Source: Litoreibacter albidus
GTDB taxonomy: Bacteria; Pseudomonadota; Alphaproteobacteria; Rhodobacterales; Rhodobacteraceae
Reading direction: 5' to 3'
NCBI RefSeq assembly: GCF_900107015.1
Contig: NZ_FNOI01000001.1
Location: forward strand, 746,501 to 810,500
Length of the DNA: 64,000 bases
This document shows positions 1-9,009 of the stretch, one piece after another. Position 1 is the stretch's first letter; each line of letters starts with the position of its first letter. The position numbers and the translations under genes are program-made. A model generated the notes under the pieces. It was given only the letters and a program-made list of their open reading frames with translations, had not been told where the DNA came from and searched no databases.

Positions 1-439
1 GCACAACGAAGGGCAGCCCCAGCTTTTGGAGGAGCGGGATACGCGCATCATTTACCAAGGGGCCATGCACGATCACACCGTCCACGGTTCCGGTGTTGGC
101 CAACCGCTCGTAGGCGGCGGCTTCTTGGGAATCGTCGACCACGGATACCCGCATGTCATAGCCTTCACGGGCGTAAGCCTCGCCAGCGCCGGCGATAAAG
201 TCCGAAAACACCAAGTTGACCATTTCATGCTGGTTTGACAGCGGGATCACGTGCCCGATTGACATAGTGCGGCCCGTCGCTAGGCTTTTGGCGCGGGTGT
301 TTGGCTGATAGTTGTGGGCCAAGGCGGCCTCCGCGACCCTGATGCGGGTGGCTTCTTTGACCTCGGGGTAGCCGTTTAACGCGCGGCTGACCGTTGTTTG
401 GGACAGGCCGAGCAGGTCCGACAGCTCTCGTAAATTCAT
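1..439 (-). CDS. aglR: LacI-family transcriptional regulator, AglR-like (C-terminus cut by window edge)
   Basis: Only the N-terminal 146 or so residues are present; the rest lies left of the window. The start at 439 gives MNLRELSDLLGLSQTTVSRA, a typical LacI helix-turn-helix, followed by the hinge region and the start of a periplasmic-binding-protein-like sensor domain (around FSDFIAGAGEAYAREGYDMR). It is transcribed away from aglE, and a perfect 16-bp palindrome sits 22 bp upstream of its start. Divergent placement beside an alpha-glucoside ABC operon is the arrangement of AglR in rhizobia and roseobacters, so it probably represses agl and itself until an alpha-glucoside binds. The LacI family call is firm; the AglR name rests on context. 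Confidence 0.85.
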   Translation of the reverse strand, partial: MNLRELSDLLGLSQTTVSRALNGYPEVKEATRIRVAEAALAHNYQPNTRAKSLATGRTMSIGHVIPLSNQHEMVNLVFSDFIAGAGEAYAREGYDMRVSVVDDSQEAAAYERLANTGTVDGVIVHGPLVNDARIPLLQKLGLPFVV

Positions 440-461
440 CCGGTTTTCCCTCCCCAGATCT

Positions 462-477
462 CCCAAAGCGCTTTGGG
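462..477. promoter_or_regulatory. LacI-type operator in front of aglR
   Basis: Perfect palindrome CCCAAAGCGCTTTGGG with the central CG step usual for LacI-family operators. It lies just upstream of the divergent regulator gene and shares the 12-bp core CAAAGCGCTTTG with the site at 643-654. It probably mediates autoregulation of the regulator. The site is seen directly; the binding protein is inferred. Confidence 0.75.
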
Positions 478-642
478 TGACTGCGGTAATTCTTACGGGC
501 AGTTTCGAGGGGCGTCAAAGGGGATTTTAAACTAGATGGTGCAGTTATTCAGTATGCAGGTGCAGAAAAGATAAGGAAAACCGTACCTCAGCTTTGCGAT
601 TTGTTGACAGGCGGGTTTGTCTGCTGCACGTTCACATTCATC

Positions 643-654
643 CAAAGCGCTTTG
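643..654. promoter_or_regulatory. LacI-type operator in front of aglE
   Basis: CAAAGCGCTTTG, the same core as the site 179 bp to the left, placed 64 bp upstream of the aglE start. A TTGACA at 604-609 could be the -35 element of the agl promoter; no convincing -10 is visible at the right distance, but the palindrome lies where RNA polymerase would bind or clear. Two identical cores 179 bp apart would allow looping between the divergent genes. Confidence 0.75.
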
Positions 655-718
655 AAAAACGATTCTCGACGCGCAAAAGATACTTGGGCGCAGTACGCGC
701 CAAAACTGGGAGGATATC

Positions 719-2074
719 ATGAAGATTAGCTTGTACACCTCGGCCGCTATTGTCGCGCTGAGCACTGCGTCTGCCATTGCGGACGGTCATCTTGCGTTCG
801 GCACCGACGGCGGTGACTTCACGTGGGACAGTTACAATGAATTTGCAGCCGCCACGGATTTGAGCGGCCAAACGGTGTCGATCACCGGCGCTTGGACGGG
901 GAACGAAAAGGAAAAGGTGGAAAAAGTGTTCGCCTATTTCACAGCAGCCACCGGCGCTGAGGTGAACTACTCGGGTTCCGACAGCTTCGAGCAAGATATC
1001 GTGGTTTCCGCGCGCTCCGGCTCCGCGCCGAACTTGGCGGCTTTCCCTCAACCTGGTCTTGCGGCCGATATGGCCAGCCAAGGCCTGCTGACGCCATTGG
1101 CCGAGGGCAGCGACGCATGGGTGCGCGACAACTTCGCGGCGGGCCAGTCGTGGGTTGATCTGGGCACTTATGCGGACAAGGACGGGGCCGACCAGCTATA
1201 CGGCTTGTTCTACCGCGTCGACGTGAAATCCTTGGTTTGGTACGTGCCGGAAGCCTTTGACGAAAGCGGCTACGACATTCCAGAGACGATGGAAGAGCTG
1301 AAGGCGCTGACCGATCAGATCGTGGAAGACGGCGGCACCCCTTGGTGCATCGGTCTGGGATCAGGGGCGGCGACGGGCTGGCCTGCAACCGACTGGGTTG
1401 AAGACATGATGCTGCGCACCAACACGCCTGAGGATTACGACGCGTGGGTGAAGAACGAGATGAAGTTCGACGATCCCAAGGTTATTGCTGCGATTGAAGC
1501 CTTCGGCGAGTTCGCCCGCAATGACGCCTATGTAGACGGCGGCGCGGCGGCCGTCGCCAGCACCGACTTTCGTGACAGCCCTGCGGGCCTGTTCACGATT
1601 CCGCAAAAATGCTACATGCACCGTCAGGCGTCCTTTATTCCTGCCTTCTTTCCAGAGGGCACCGAAATGGGCACAGACGTCGATTTCTTCTACTTTCCGG
1701 CGTTTGAAGAGAAAGACTTAGGCAAGCCGGTTCTTGGGGCAGGGGCGCTCTTTGCGATCACCAACCCGTCCGAAGCGGCGAACGCGATGATCGAGTTCAT
1801 GAAACTCCCAATCGCGCATGAGTTGTGGATGACGCAAGGCGGCTTCCTTACGGCCCACGCGGGCGTCAATTTGGCGGCCTATGCGGACGACAGCCTGCGC
1901 GCGCAAGGCGAAATTCTGCAAAACGCCACGACGTTCCGCTTCGACGCGTCTGACCTGATGCCGGGTGAAATCGGCGCAGGGGCGTTCTGGACCGGCATGG
2001 TCGACTACGTCACCGGAACCGAAGCCGCAGACGTGGCCAAAGGTATTCAGGATCGCTGGGACGCAATTCAATAA
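719..2074 (+). CDS. aglE: Alpha-glucoside ABC transporter, periplasmic substrate-binding protein
   Basis: 451 residues beginning with a Sec signal peptide (MKISLYTSAAIVALSTASAI, cleavage likely near ADG). The mature part is a family-1 extracellular solute-binding protein, with regions such as YSGSDSFEQDIVV and GGFLTAHAGVNLAAY that match the AglE branch of the MalE superfamily. It should capture alpha-glucosides (maltose, sucrose, trehalose type) in the periplasm and deliver them to AglFG. First gene of aglEFGAK, behind a LacI-type operator. A strong hairpin follows the stop codon before aglF. The family is clear; the exact sugar range is not readable from sequence. Confidence 0.93.
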   Translation: MKISLYTSAAIVALSTASAIADGHLAFGTDGGDFTWDSYNEFAAATDLSGQTVSITGAWTGNEKEKVEKVFAYFTAATGAEVNYSGSDSFEQDIVVSARSGSAPNLAAFPQPGLAADMASQGLLTPLAEGSDAWVRDNFAAGQSWVDLGTYADKDGADQLYGLFYRVDVKSLVWYVPEAFDESGYDIPETMEELKALTDQIVEDGGTPWCIGLGSGAATGWPATDWVEDMMLRTNTPEDYDAWVKNEMKFDDPKVIAAIEAFGEFARNDAYVDGGAAAVASTDFRDSPAGLFTIPQKCYMHRQASFIPAFFPEGTEMGTDVDFFYFPAFEEKDLGKPVLGAGALFAITNPSEAANAMIEFMKLPIAHELWMTQGGFLTAHAGVNLAAYADDSLRAQGEILQNATTFRFDASDLMPGEIGAGAFWTGMVDYVTGTEAADVAKGIQDRWDAIQ

Positions 2075-2081
2075 AATCAAG

Positions 2082-2112
2082 GGTCTGCGGCATGTATGTC
2101 ATGTCGCAGACC
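2082..2112 (+). terminator. Hairpin between aglE and aglF (mRNA processing or partial termination)
   Basis: GGTCTGCG-G-CATG (2082-2094), loop TATGT, CATG-T-CGCAGACC (2100-2112): a 13-pair stem with one G-U pair, starting 8 nt after the aglE stop codon. No U-run follows, so it is more likely a 3' stabiliser or processing site that keeps binding-protein mRNA more abundant than permease mRNA, as for malE-malF, than a full terminator. Confidence 0.7.
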
Positions 2113-2141
2113 GTCCTTAACTGGCTTGGGGAGGGCTAGAG

Positions 2142-3119
2142 ATGTCGCCGCTGCTACAGGGTGTCTTAACGATCATTATCGGTGTTGGCGGATGCGTGGG
2201 GTACTTCTTCGCGTCGAACCTGATCCTTGATAAAATCATCTTCCCGCCCCAGACCGTGAACCCCGGAAAGAACATCAACCGCGCCAACATGGTGCGCCCG
2301 TGGTTGTTCCTGCTGCCCGCACTTTCGGCGTTGTCGCTGTATTTGCTCTATCCGGTGGTTGGCTCTTTCTATCGCTCATTGTTCAACCGCAGCGGTGAGG
2401 AATTCATCGGCTTTGGCAATTACCGAACAATGTTTGCCGATGACGGATTTCAAACCGCGTTGCTCAACAACTTCCTGTGGGTCTTGTTTGTGCCGGCTGC
2501 GGCCACGTTCCTAGGCCTGCTGGTGGCGCAGCTGACAGACAGGCTGGCGTGGGGGAATATCGCCAAGTCGATTATCTTCATGCCTATGGCGATCTCGTTT
2601 GTGGGTGCATCGCTGATCTGGAAGTTTGTCTATGCCAACAACCCAGACATCGGGTTAATCAACGCGATCAGGGACAGTTTCGGCGCGGCACCGCTGGACC
2701 CGCTACAGTTGCCGTTCTGGAACAACTTTTTCCTGATGTTCATCCTTGTGTGGATCCAAACGGGCTTCGCCATGGTGATCCTCAGCGCCGCGTTGCGCGG
2801 CATTCCGGAGGAGACGGTCGAGGCCGCCATCATCGACGGCGCGAACCCGTTTCAGGTTTTTTTCCGCATCAAGGTGCCGCAGATCATGGGCACGATTGTG
2901 GTGGTGTGGACCACCATCACCATTCTGGTGCTGAAGGTGTTCGATATTGTCTACACGATGACAGGCGGCAACTTTGGCACGGAAATCCTGCCCAGCTACA
3001 TGATGGCCTATATGTTCCGCGATGACGGGCGCGCTACGGCGGTGGCCTTTGTGATCATGATCATCGTCTTGCCGGTGATGATCTGGAACATACGCCAAGC
3101 CCGCGCGGAGATGAGATAA
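2142..3119 (+). CDS. aglF: Alpha-glucoside ABC transporter permease AglF
   Basis: 325-residue inner-membrane permease of the MalF type. An N-terminal membrane helix (about residues 4-30) is followed by a short charged stretch, then the usual six-helix core starting at MVRPWLFLLPALSALSLYLL. The EAA loop that docks on the ATPase is visible near residues 218-235 (ETVEAAIIDGANPFQVFFRI). It pairs with AglG, with which it overlaps by one base (TAATG). Downstream of aglE after a 67-bp gap holding a hairpin. Confidence 0.93.
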   Translation: MSPLLQGVLTIIIGVGGCVGYFFASNLILDKIIFPPQTVNPGKNINRANMVRPWLFLLPALSALSLYLLYPVVGSFYRSLFNRSGEEFIGFGNYRTMFADDGFQTALLNNFLWVLFVPAAATFLGLLVAQLTDRLAWGNIAKSIIFMPMAISFVGASLIWKFVYANNPDIGLINAIRDSFGAAPLDPLQLPFWNNFFLMFILVWIQTGFAMVILSAALRGIPEETVEAAIIDGANPFQVFFRIKVPQIMGTIVVVWTTITILVLKVFDIVYTMTGGNFGTEILPSYMMAYMFRDDGRATAVAFVIMIIVLPVMIWNIRQARAEMR

Positions 3120-4243
3120 TGGACAATATTGCTGGCACAAAACCCGCGCTGACGTGGGTGGTGCATATTTCGGTCGTGCTTTTGGTGGTGCTGTGGCTCA
3201 TCCCGACGGTCGGGTTGCTGGTGTCGTCGTTCCGCGACCGTGACCAGATCAGCGCCACGGGTTGGTGGCTGTCGCCGTTTCCGGTGGAGCAGAACTATCA
3301 GGTGAAAGCGCCTGCGGGCGACGTGACGGTGGACGGGGACCGCAATGTTATCGAAGGGAACGTATTCGGGGACGGTGAGGGTACGGTGTCGCGCTTCGGC
3401 GGCAAGCGCGCCGCGCCCACCGAATTCAAGGCGGGGGATACCGCGCAACTTAGAAAGGACAGAACCCTTAGCGTGCAGCGGGATGGCAGCTACGTTTATA
3501 CATCCCCTGCGGCGATCAAACGTGATCCGTCGATCTACTTTGCCGCTGAAAGCCCGCCGGACTTTTCGCTCGACAATTACCGCACCATCATGGCGTCCGA
3601 TAACATGGACCGCGCGTTCATCAACACGTTGACGGTGACTATTCCGGCCACGATTATCCCGATCCTGATCGCGGCCTTCGCGGCCTACGCTTTGGCGTGG
3701 ATGGATTTTCGCGGGCGGGGTTTTCTGATAGCACTGGTCGTGGGCCTACTGGTGGTGCCGTTGCAGCTGGCTTTGGTGCCGTTGCTGACACTGCATAACA
3801 AGGTGGGCATCGGGCAAAGCTTCCTTGGGATCTGGATGGCGCATACCGGTTTCGGGCTGCCTCTGGCGATATATCTGCTTAGAAACTACATGGTTGGCCT
3901 TCCGCGCGACATCATCGAAGGCGCCAAGGTCGACGGGGCCACGGATTTTCAGGTGTTCACAAAAATCGTGCTGCCGCTGAGCTTCCCTGCGCTGGCTAGT
4001 TTCGCAATCTTCCAATTTCTTTGGACATGGAACGATCTGCTGGTGGCAAAGGTGTTTCTGCCCTCCAATTCGGAGTCTTGGGTGATGACCGTGAAAATCG
4101 CCGATGACCTGCTGGGCTCCAAGGGCGGCGATTGGGGTATCCTTGCGGCGGCGGCCTTTATCTCCATCGCTGTTCCGCTGATCGTTTTCTTTACAATGCA
4201 ACGCTATCTGGTGCGCGGCCTGCTGGCTGGCTCCGTCAAGTAA
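3119..4243 (+). CDS. aglG: Alpha-glucoside ABC transporter permease AglG with long periplasmic insert
   Basis: 374-residue MalG-type permease. The first membrane helix (about residues 12-35) is separated from the others by a hydrophilic stretch of roughly 110 residues (about 40-150) containing TVDGDRNVIEG and GSYVYTSPAAIKRDPS, absent from ordinary MalG proteins of 280-300 residues but found in AglG relatives. The EAA loop (PRDIIEGAKVDGATDFQVFT, about residues 262-281) is intact. The insert probably sits in the periplasm and may contact AglE. The start overlaps the aglF stop codon. Confidence 0.92.
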   Translation: MDNIAGTKPALTWVVHISVVLLVVLWLIPTVGLLVSSFRDRDQISATGWWLSPFPVEQNYQVKAPAGDVTVDGDRNVIEGNVFGDGEGTVSRFGGKRAAPTEFKAGDTAQLRKDRTLSVQRDGSYVYTSPAAIKRDPSIYFAAESPPDFSLDNYRTIMASDNMDRAFINTLTVTIPATIIPILIAAFAAYALAWMDFRGRGFLIALVVGLLVVPLQLALVPLLTLHNKVGIGQSFLGIWMAHTGFGLPLAIYLLRNYMVGLPRDIIEGAKVDGATDFQVFTKIVLPLSFPALASFAIFQFLWTWNDLLVAKVFLPSNSESWVMTVKIADDLLGSKGGDWGILAAAAFISIAVPLIVFFTMQRYLVRGLLAGSVK

Positions 4244-4268
4244 CTTCGTCAAATAACACGAGACCGAT

Positions 4269-5921
4269 ATGACCAAAATCGACGTAAACCTGACTTCTGT
4301 TCCCGCCGTGGATGCCGATTGGTGGCGCGGTGCGGTGATCTACCAGATTTATCCGCGTAGCTTCCAAGACAGCAACGGTGACGGGGTCGGCGACCTTCCG
4401 GGCATCACCTCGCGCATTCCCTACATTGCGTCGCTTGGGGTGGATGCGATCTGGATTTCGCCGTTCTTCACCTCGCCGATGAAAGACTTTGGCTATGACG
4501 TCAGCGACTATTGCGACGTGGACCCGATGTTCGGCAAGCTTGGCGATTTTGATACGCTGGTTGAGGCGGCCCATAGCCACGGGCTGAAAGTGATGATCGA
4601 CTTGGTGCTGTCGCATACCTCCGACCAGCACCCGTGGTTCAAGGAAAGCCGCGCCAGTCGCGACAATGATAAGGCGGATTGGTACGTCTGGGCCGACCCA
4701 AAGCCGGACGGCACACCGCCCAACAACTGGCTGTCGATCTTTGGCGGGCCTGCGTGGCATTGGGACGCGCGGCGCGAGCAGTACTATTTGCACAACTTCC
4801 TCGCGACCCAACCTGACCTGAACTTCCACAACCCTGACGTGCAAGACGCTTTGCTCGACGCCACACGGTTCTGGTTGGAGCGGGGGGTGGACGGCTTCCG
4901 GTTGGACACCATCAACTTCTACTTCGCCGACAAGCAACTGCGCGACAACCCCGCGTTGTCACCAGAGAAGCGCAACGCGTCCATCGCGCCCTCGGTCAAT
5001 CCGTATAACCACCAAGAGCATCTCTACTCCAAAAACCAGCCGGAGAACCTTGCGTTTCTGAAGCGCTACCGTGCGCTGCTGGATGAATACCCCGCCGCCA
5101 CCTGTGTGGGCGAGGTCGGTGATGCGCAGCGCGGTCTTGAGCTTTTGGGTGAATACACGGCGGGCGATGAGCGTGTGCACATGTGCTACGCATTCGAGTT
5201 TCTGTCGCCCGAGATCCTGACCGCCACCCGCGTGGTGGAGACGATGACCCGCCTAAAGGAGATGGCACCGGACGGTTGGGCGTGTTGGGCCTTCTCCAAC
5301 CACGACGTGGTCCGGCACACGACGCGCTGGAACCTGTCGCCAGAGGCGCACCGCGGCTACACCACAATGATGGGCGCGTTGCGCGGCTCTTTGTGCCTCT
5401 ATCAGGGGGAGGAGTTGGGCCTGCCGGAGGCAGACGTCGCATTTGAGGACTTGCAAGACCCTTACGGGATCGAGTTCTGGCCGGAGTTTAAAGGCCGTGA
5501 CGGTTGCCGCACGCCGATGGTGTGGGGCGGGTCGAACCAGAACGGCGGCTTTAGCGAGGGCGCACCTTGGCTTCCCGTGAGTGGCGCGCATATCTCACGC
5601 TCCGTCGCTGTGCAGGAAACCGACCCCGACGCGCCGCTGCACCATTACCGCAAAGTTCTGGCGTTTCGCCGAGCCCATCCCGCCCTTGTGAAGGGCGCGC
5701 AGTCCGCGATGCGGGCTGAGGGTGATGTGCTAAGCTTCCAACGCATGCAGAATGGCGAGACGATGTTTTGCGCCTTCAACCTGTCGGATGCGCCCGTCAC
5801 AGTGGACATGCCGTCGGGCAATTGGGATTTGACAGGCGGCGAACTTGGGGCGACCGCGACGCCGGTTGACGGCAAACTGCAACTAGAGCCGTGGCAGCCA
5901 TGCTTCGCGCTGAAACGCTAA
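4269..5921 (+). CDS. aglA: Alpha-glucosidase, glycoside hydrolase family 13
   Basis: 550 residues without signal peptide, so cytoplasmic. It hydrolyses imported alpha-glucosides to glucose. The opening WWRGAVIYQIYPRSFQDSNG is typical of the oligo-1,6-glucosidase/alpha-glucosidase branch. Catalytic residues are in place: nucleophile Asp213 (DGFRLDT), acid/base Glu282 (CVGEVGD) and Asp346 (SNHDVV). Located between the permease genes and the ATPase gene in the order E-F-G-A-K known from Sinorhizobium agl. No glucokinase gene is visible in this window, so phosphorylation of the released glucose must be encoded elsewhere. Confidence 0.95.
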   Translation: MTKIDVNLTSVPAVDADWWRGAVIYQIYPRSFQDSNGDGVGDLPGITSRIPYIASLGVDAIWISPFFTSPMKDFGYDVSDYCDVDPMFGKLGDFDTLVEAAHSHGLKVMIDLVLSHTSDQHPWFKESRASRDNDKADWYVWADPKPDGTPPNNWLSIFGGPAWHWDARREQYYLHNFLATQPDLNFHNPDVQDALLDATRFWLERGVDGFRLDTINFYFADKQLRDNPALSPEKRNASIAPSVNPYNHQEHLYSKNQPENLAFLKRYRALLDEYPAATCVGEVGDAQRGLELLGEYTAGDERVHMCYAFEFLSPEILTATRVVETMTRLKEMAPDGWACWAFSNHDVVRHTTRWNLSPEAHRGYTTMMGALRGSLCLYQGEELGLPEADVAFEDLQDPYGIEFWPEFKGRDGCRTPMVWGGSNQNGGFSEGAPWLPVSGAHISRSVAVQETDPDAPLHHYRKVLAFRRAHPALVKGAQSAMRAEGDVLSFQRMQNGETMFCAFNLSDAPVTVDMPSGNWDLTGGELGATATPVDGKLQLEPWQPCFALKR

Positions 5922-5940
5922 CGCCGGAGGGATTTATACC

Positions 5941-7038
5941 ATGGCAGACCTGAAACTTACGGGCGTCGGCAAAACATACGGCGGCTCTGTGGAGGTACTC
6001 AAGGACATCGACCTTGACATCACCACAGGTGAATTGATCGTTTTCGTAGGCCCGTCCGGTTGCGGCAAGTCCACGCTATTGCGCATGATCGCGGGGCTGG
6101 AGAAGATCACCGCAGGCGAGTTGCAAATCGACGGGGACGTGATGAACGACGTCCCGCCGGCGCAGCGCGGTATCGCCATGGTGTTCCAAAGCTACGCGCT
6201 GTACCCGCATATGACGGTCCGCGACAACATGGCCTTCGCGCTGAAACTGGCGAAGAAGTCGCCACAGGAAATTGAGGCCGCCGTGGGGCGCGCTGCCAAA
6301 GTGTTGCAGCTAGAGGAGTATCTTGACCGCCTGCCCAAAGCGCTGTCTGGCGGGCAGCGCCAGCGGGTAGCCATCGGGCGCAGTATCGTGCGGGATCCGA
6401 AGGTTTACCTGTTCGACGAGCCGCTTTCCAACCTCGACGCAAGCCTGCGCGTGGCAACGCGGATCGAGATCGCACAACTCAAGGAATCGATGCCGAATTC
6501 CACGATGATCTATGTTACGCATGATCAGGTGGAGGCGATGACGCTGGCCAGCCGTATCGTCGTTTTAGCGGACAAAGGCATCGCGCAGGTGGGCAGCCCG
6601 CTGGAGCTTTATGAAACGCCGGAGAACGAATTCGTGGCGCAATTCATCGGCTCCCCCGCGATGAACCTGATGGCGGGGGAGGTCGTTGGCACTGGTGAGG
6701 TCACAACTGTCGCGCTGCCCGAAGGGGCGGGCACGATCACGGCCAATATCCCGACCAACGCGGACGACATGGGCCTCAAGGTCAATGTGGGTATCCGGCC
6801 GGAGGACATGACCGTCACCGACGGCGACATCTACGCCTATGCCGGCACGGTGAATATTGTGGAAGCCTTGGGCGAGGTGACGCAGCTTTACTTTGCGAAA
6901 TCAGCGCCGGAGCATGAGCCGGTGATTGCCAAGCTACAGGGCATCCATACCGATGTGCGCGGACGGGTGATGAAAATGACAGCCGACCCGTCAAAGGTGC
7001 ATTTGTTCGCGGACGGGCGTTCGTTGTTGTACCGATAG
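5941..7038 (+). CDS. aglK: Alpha-glucoside ABC transporter ATP-binding protein
   Basis: 365-residue MalK/UgpC-type ATPase. Walker A GPSGCGKST (about residues 38-46), Q-loop VFQSYALYP, signature LSGGQRQRVAIGR, Walker B VYLFDEPLSN and the switch His in YVTHDQ are all present, followed by a C-terminal TOBE/regulatory domain (about residues 235-365). It energises AglFG. Last gene of the agl operon; the next gene, edd, is 101 bp away behind its own operator, so agl and edd need not be one transcript. Confidence 0.93.
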   Translation: MADLKLTGVGKTYGGSVEVLKDIDLDITTGELIVFVGPSGCGKSTLLRMIAGLEKITAGELQIDGDVMNDVPPAQRGIAMVFQSYALYPHMTVRDNMAFALKLAKKSPQEIEAAVGRAAKVLQLEEYLDRLPKALSGGQRQRVAIGRSIVRDPKVYLFDEPLSNLDASLRVATRIEIAQLKESMPNSTMIYVTHDQVEAMTLASRIVVLADKGIAQVGSPLELYETPENEFVAQFIGSPAMNLMAGEVVGTGEVTTVALPEGAGTITANIPTNADDMGLKVNVGIRPEDMTVTDGDIYAYAGTVNIVEALGEVTQLYFAKSAPEHEPVIAKLQGIHTDVRGRVMKMTADPSKVHLFADGRSLLYR

Positions 7039-7091
7039 ATAGTCGCGGCGAGGATTTGCGTGCGCCGAAGCAGTCGGGCTTGGGGGCTTTA

Positions 7092-7107
7092 CTGTTAGCG
7101 CTAACAG
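7092..7107. promoter_or_regulatory. LacI-type operator upstream of edd (CceR/PckR-like site)
   Basis: Perfect 16-bp palindrome CTGTTAGCGCTAACAG ending 32 bp before the edd start. Its 12-bp core GTTAGCGCTAAC recurs only upstream of zwf (28146-28157) in this window. LacI-family global carbon regulators of alphaproteobacteria (CceR in Rhodobacter, PckR in Sinorhizobium) control Entner-Doudoroff genes, so a regulator of that type is the likely binder; this is inference from family knowledge. Confidence 0.75.
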
Positions 7108-7139
7108 GCGTATATGGGCGATAACCAAAGGAGGACGCC

Positions 7140-8945
7140 ATGCCGCTCAATTCCACAATTCAAGACGTCACCCAACGCATTATCGACCGCTCCAAAGGCG
7201 CACGTACAACCTACATGGAGCGTATGCGCCAAGCCGCCGAGGAAGGCCCGCGTCGCGGCCACCTGACTTGTGGCAACCAAGCCCATGCTTATGCAGCGAT
7301 GGAGGAAGACCAAGCCCCGATGTTGGAGGGGACCGGCGGCAACATCGGTATCGTGACGGCTTATAATGACATGCTGTCTGCGCATCAGCCGTTCAAAGAT
7401 TACCCCGACCTGATCAAAGCGACCGCACGCGCCAATGGCGGCACCGCGCAAGTGGCGGGGGGCGTTCCGGCGATGTGTGACGGTGTCACGCAAGGGCAGG
7501 TGGGTATGGAGCTATCCCTGTTTTCGCGCGACGTGATTGCCCTGTCTGCGGGTGTAGCGCTCAGCCACAATACCTTTGACGCGGCGGTTTACTTGGGCGT
7601 CTGTGATAAGATCGTACCAGGCCTGATCATCGCGGCGGCCACGTTTGGCTACCTGCCGGGTATTTTCTTGCCAGCGGGGCCGATGGCATCGGGCTTACCG
7701 AACGATGAAAAAGCCAAGGTTCGCCAAAAGTTTGCGTCCGGTGAAGTGGGCCGCGATGCGTTGATGGCGGCTGAAATGGCGTCCTACCATTCGCCCGGAA
7801 CATGTACGTTTTACGGGACAGCCAACTCCAACCAGATGCTGATGGAGTTCATGGGGCTGCATTTGCCCGGCTCCAGTTTCGTGAACCCGAACACCGAAAT
7901 GCGCGATGCGTTGACCAGCTACGGCGCCAAACGGGCGCTGGAGATTACGGCCCTCGGGTCCGACTACACGCCTGTTTGCGATATCCTCGACGAGAAGACA
8001 TTCGTAAACGGGCTTGTCGGGCTGATGGCGACAGGTGGCTCCACCAACCTCGTGATCCACATTATGGCGATGGCGCGGGCTGCGGGCGTTATTCTTGATC
8101 TGCAAGACCTGTCCGACCTGTCCGACGCGACGCCGCTGATGGCGCGGGTTTACCCGAACGGCTTGGCCGATGTGAACCACTTCCACGCCGCTGGCGGCTT
8201 GACCTACATGATCGGTGAGTTGCTCGACGCGGGGCTGCTGCATCCCGACACGCGCACGGTGATGGGCGACGGGCTTGGCCTTTACGCGCGGGATCCGAAG
8301 CTGCGCAACGGGGAGCTGACGTGGGAAGACGCGCCGCGCGAGACACAAAATGACCGGATTTTGCGGCCTGTCAGTGATCCCTTCGCCCCCGAAGGCGGCT
8401 TGAAGCAGCTGAACGGCAATCTTGGGCGCGGGGTGATCAAAGTCTCCGCCGTTGCGCCGGAGCGACGTTTCATTGAGGCGCCAGCACGAATTTTCCACAG
8501 CCAAGACGCGGTGAAGGCCGCCTTCAAGGCGGGTGAATTTACCACGGACACAGTGGTGGTGGTGCGCTTTCAAGGGCCAAAATCCAACGGCATGCCAGAA
8601 CTTCACGGCCTGACGCCGGTCTTGGCCGTGTTGCAGGACCGTGGGCTGAAGGTCGCCTTGGTCACCGATGGGCGTATGTCGGGCGCGTCGGGCAAGGTGC
8701 CCGCAGCGATCCACGTGTGTCCGGAGGCCGTCGATGGCGGATTGATCGGCAAGCTGCAGGACGGCGACATTGTGCGGTTGGACGCGACGGCGGGCACCTT
8801 AGAGGTGCTGACCGAAGGCGTGGAGGCCCGCAGCGCGGCCACCCCAAACCTCAGCGACAATTCCCACGGCATCGGGCGCGAACTGTTCTCCATGTTCCGC
8901 CAAAACGCGGGTATTGCGGCAGATGGCGCAGGGGTGGTGGTCTAA
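7140..8945 (+). CDS. edd: 6-phosphogluconate dehydratase
   Basis: 601 residues, the usual length for Edd. It converts 6-phosphogluconate to 2-keto-3-deoxy-6-phosphogluconate in the Entner-Doudoroff pathway. IlvD/Edd family signatures are present: CDGVTQGQVGMELSLFSRD, the CDKIVPGL cysteine region that ligates the iron-sulfur cluster, and GRMSGASGKVPAAIHVCPEA near the C-terminus. An AGGAGG ribosome binding site precedes the ATG. Followed by eda after 64 bp; controlled by the palindrome immediately upstream. Confidence 0.96.
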   Translation: MPLNSTIQDVTQRIIDRSKGARTTYMERMRQAAEEGPRRGHLTCGNQAHAYAAMEEDQAPMLEGTGGNIGIVTAYNDMLSAHQPFKDYPDLIKATARANGGTAQVAGGVPAMCDGVTQGQVGMELSLFSRDVIALSAGVALSHNTFDAAVYLGVCDKIVPGLIIAAATFGYLPGIFLPAGPMASGLPNDEKAKVRQKFASGEVGRDALMAAEMASYHSPGTCTFYGTANSNQMLMEFMGLHLPGSSFVNPNTEMRDALTSYGAKRALEITALGSDYTPVCDILDEKTFVNGLVGLMATGGSTNLVIHIMAMARAAGVILDLQDLSDLSDATPLMARVYPNGLADVNHFHAAGGLTYMIGELLDAGLLHPDTRTVMGDGLGLYARDPKLRNGELTWEDAPRETQNDRILRPVSDPFAPEGGLKQLNGNLGRGVIKVSAVAPERRFIEAPARIFHSQDAVKAAFKAGEFTTDTVVVVRFQGPKSNGMPELHGLTPVLAVLQDRGLKVALVTDGRMSGASGKVPAAIHVCPEAVDGGLIGKLQDGDIVRLDATAGTLEVLTEGVEARSAATPNLSDNSHGIGRELFSMFRQNAGIAADGAGVVV

Positions 8946-9009
8946 ACCCGCGCACTGTTCTAAAAGCTCGGCGACCCCGATTTCTTCACGCTTCCTAAAG
9001 GACTTTTCC

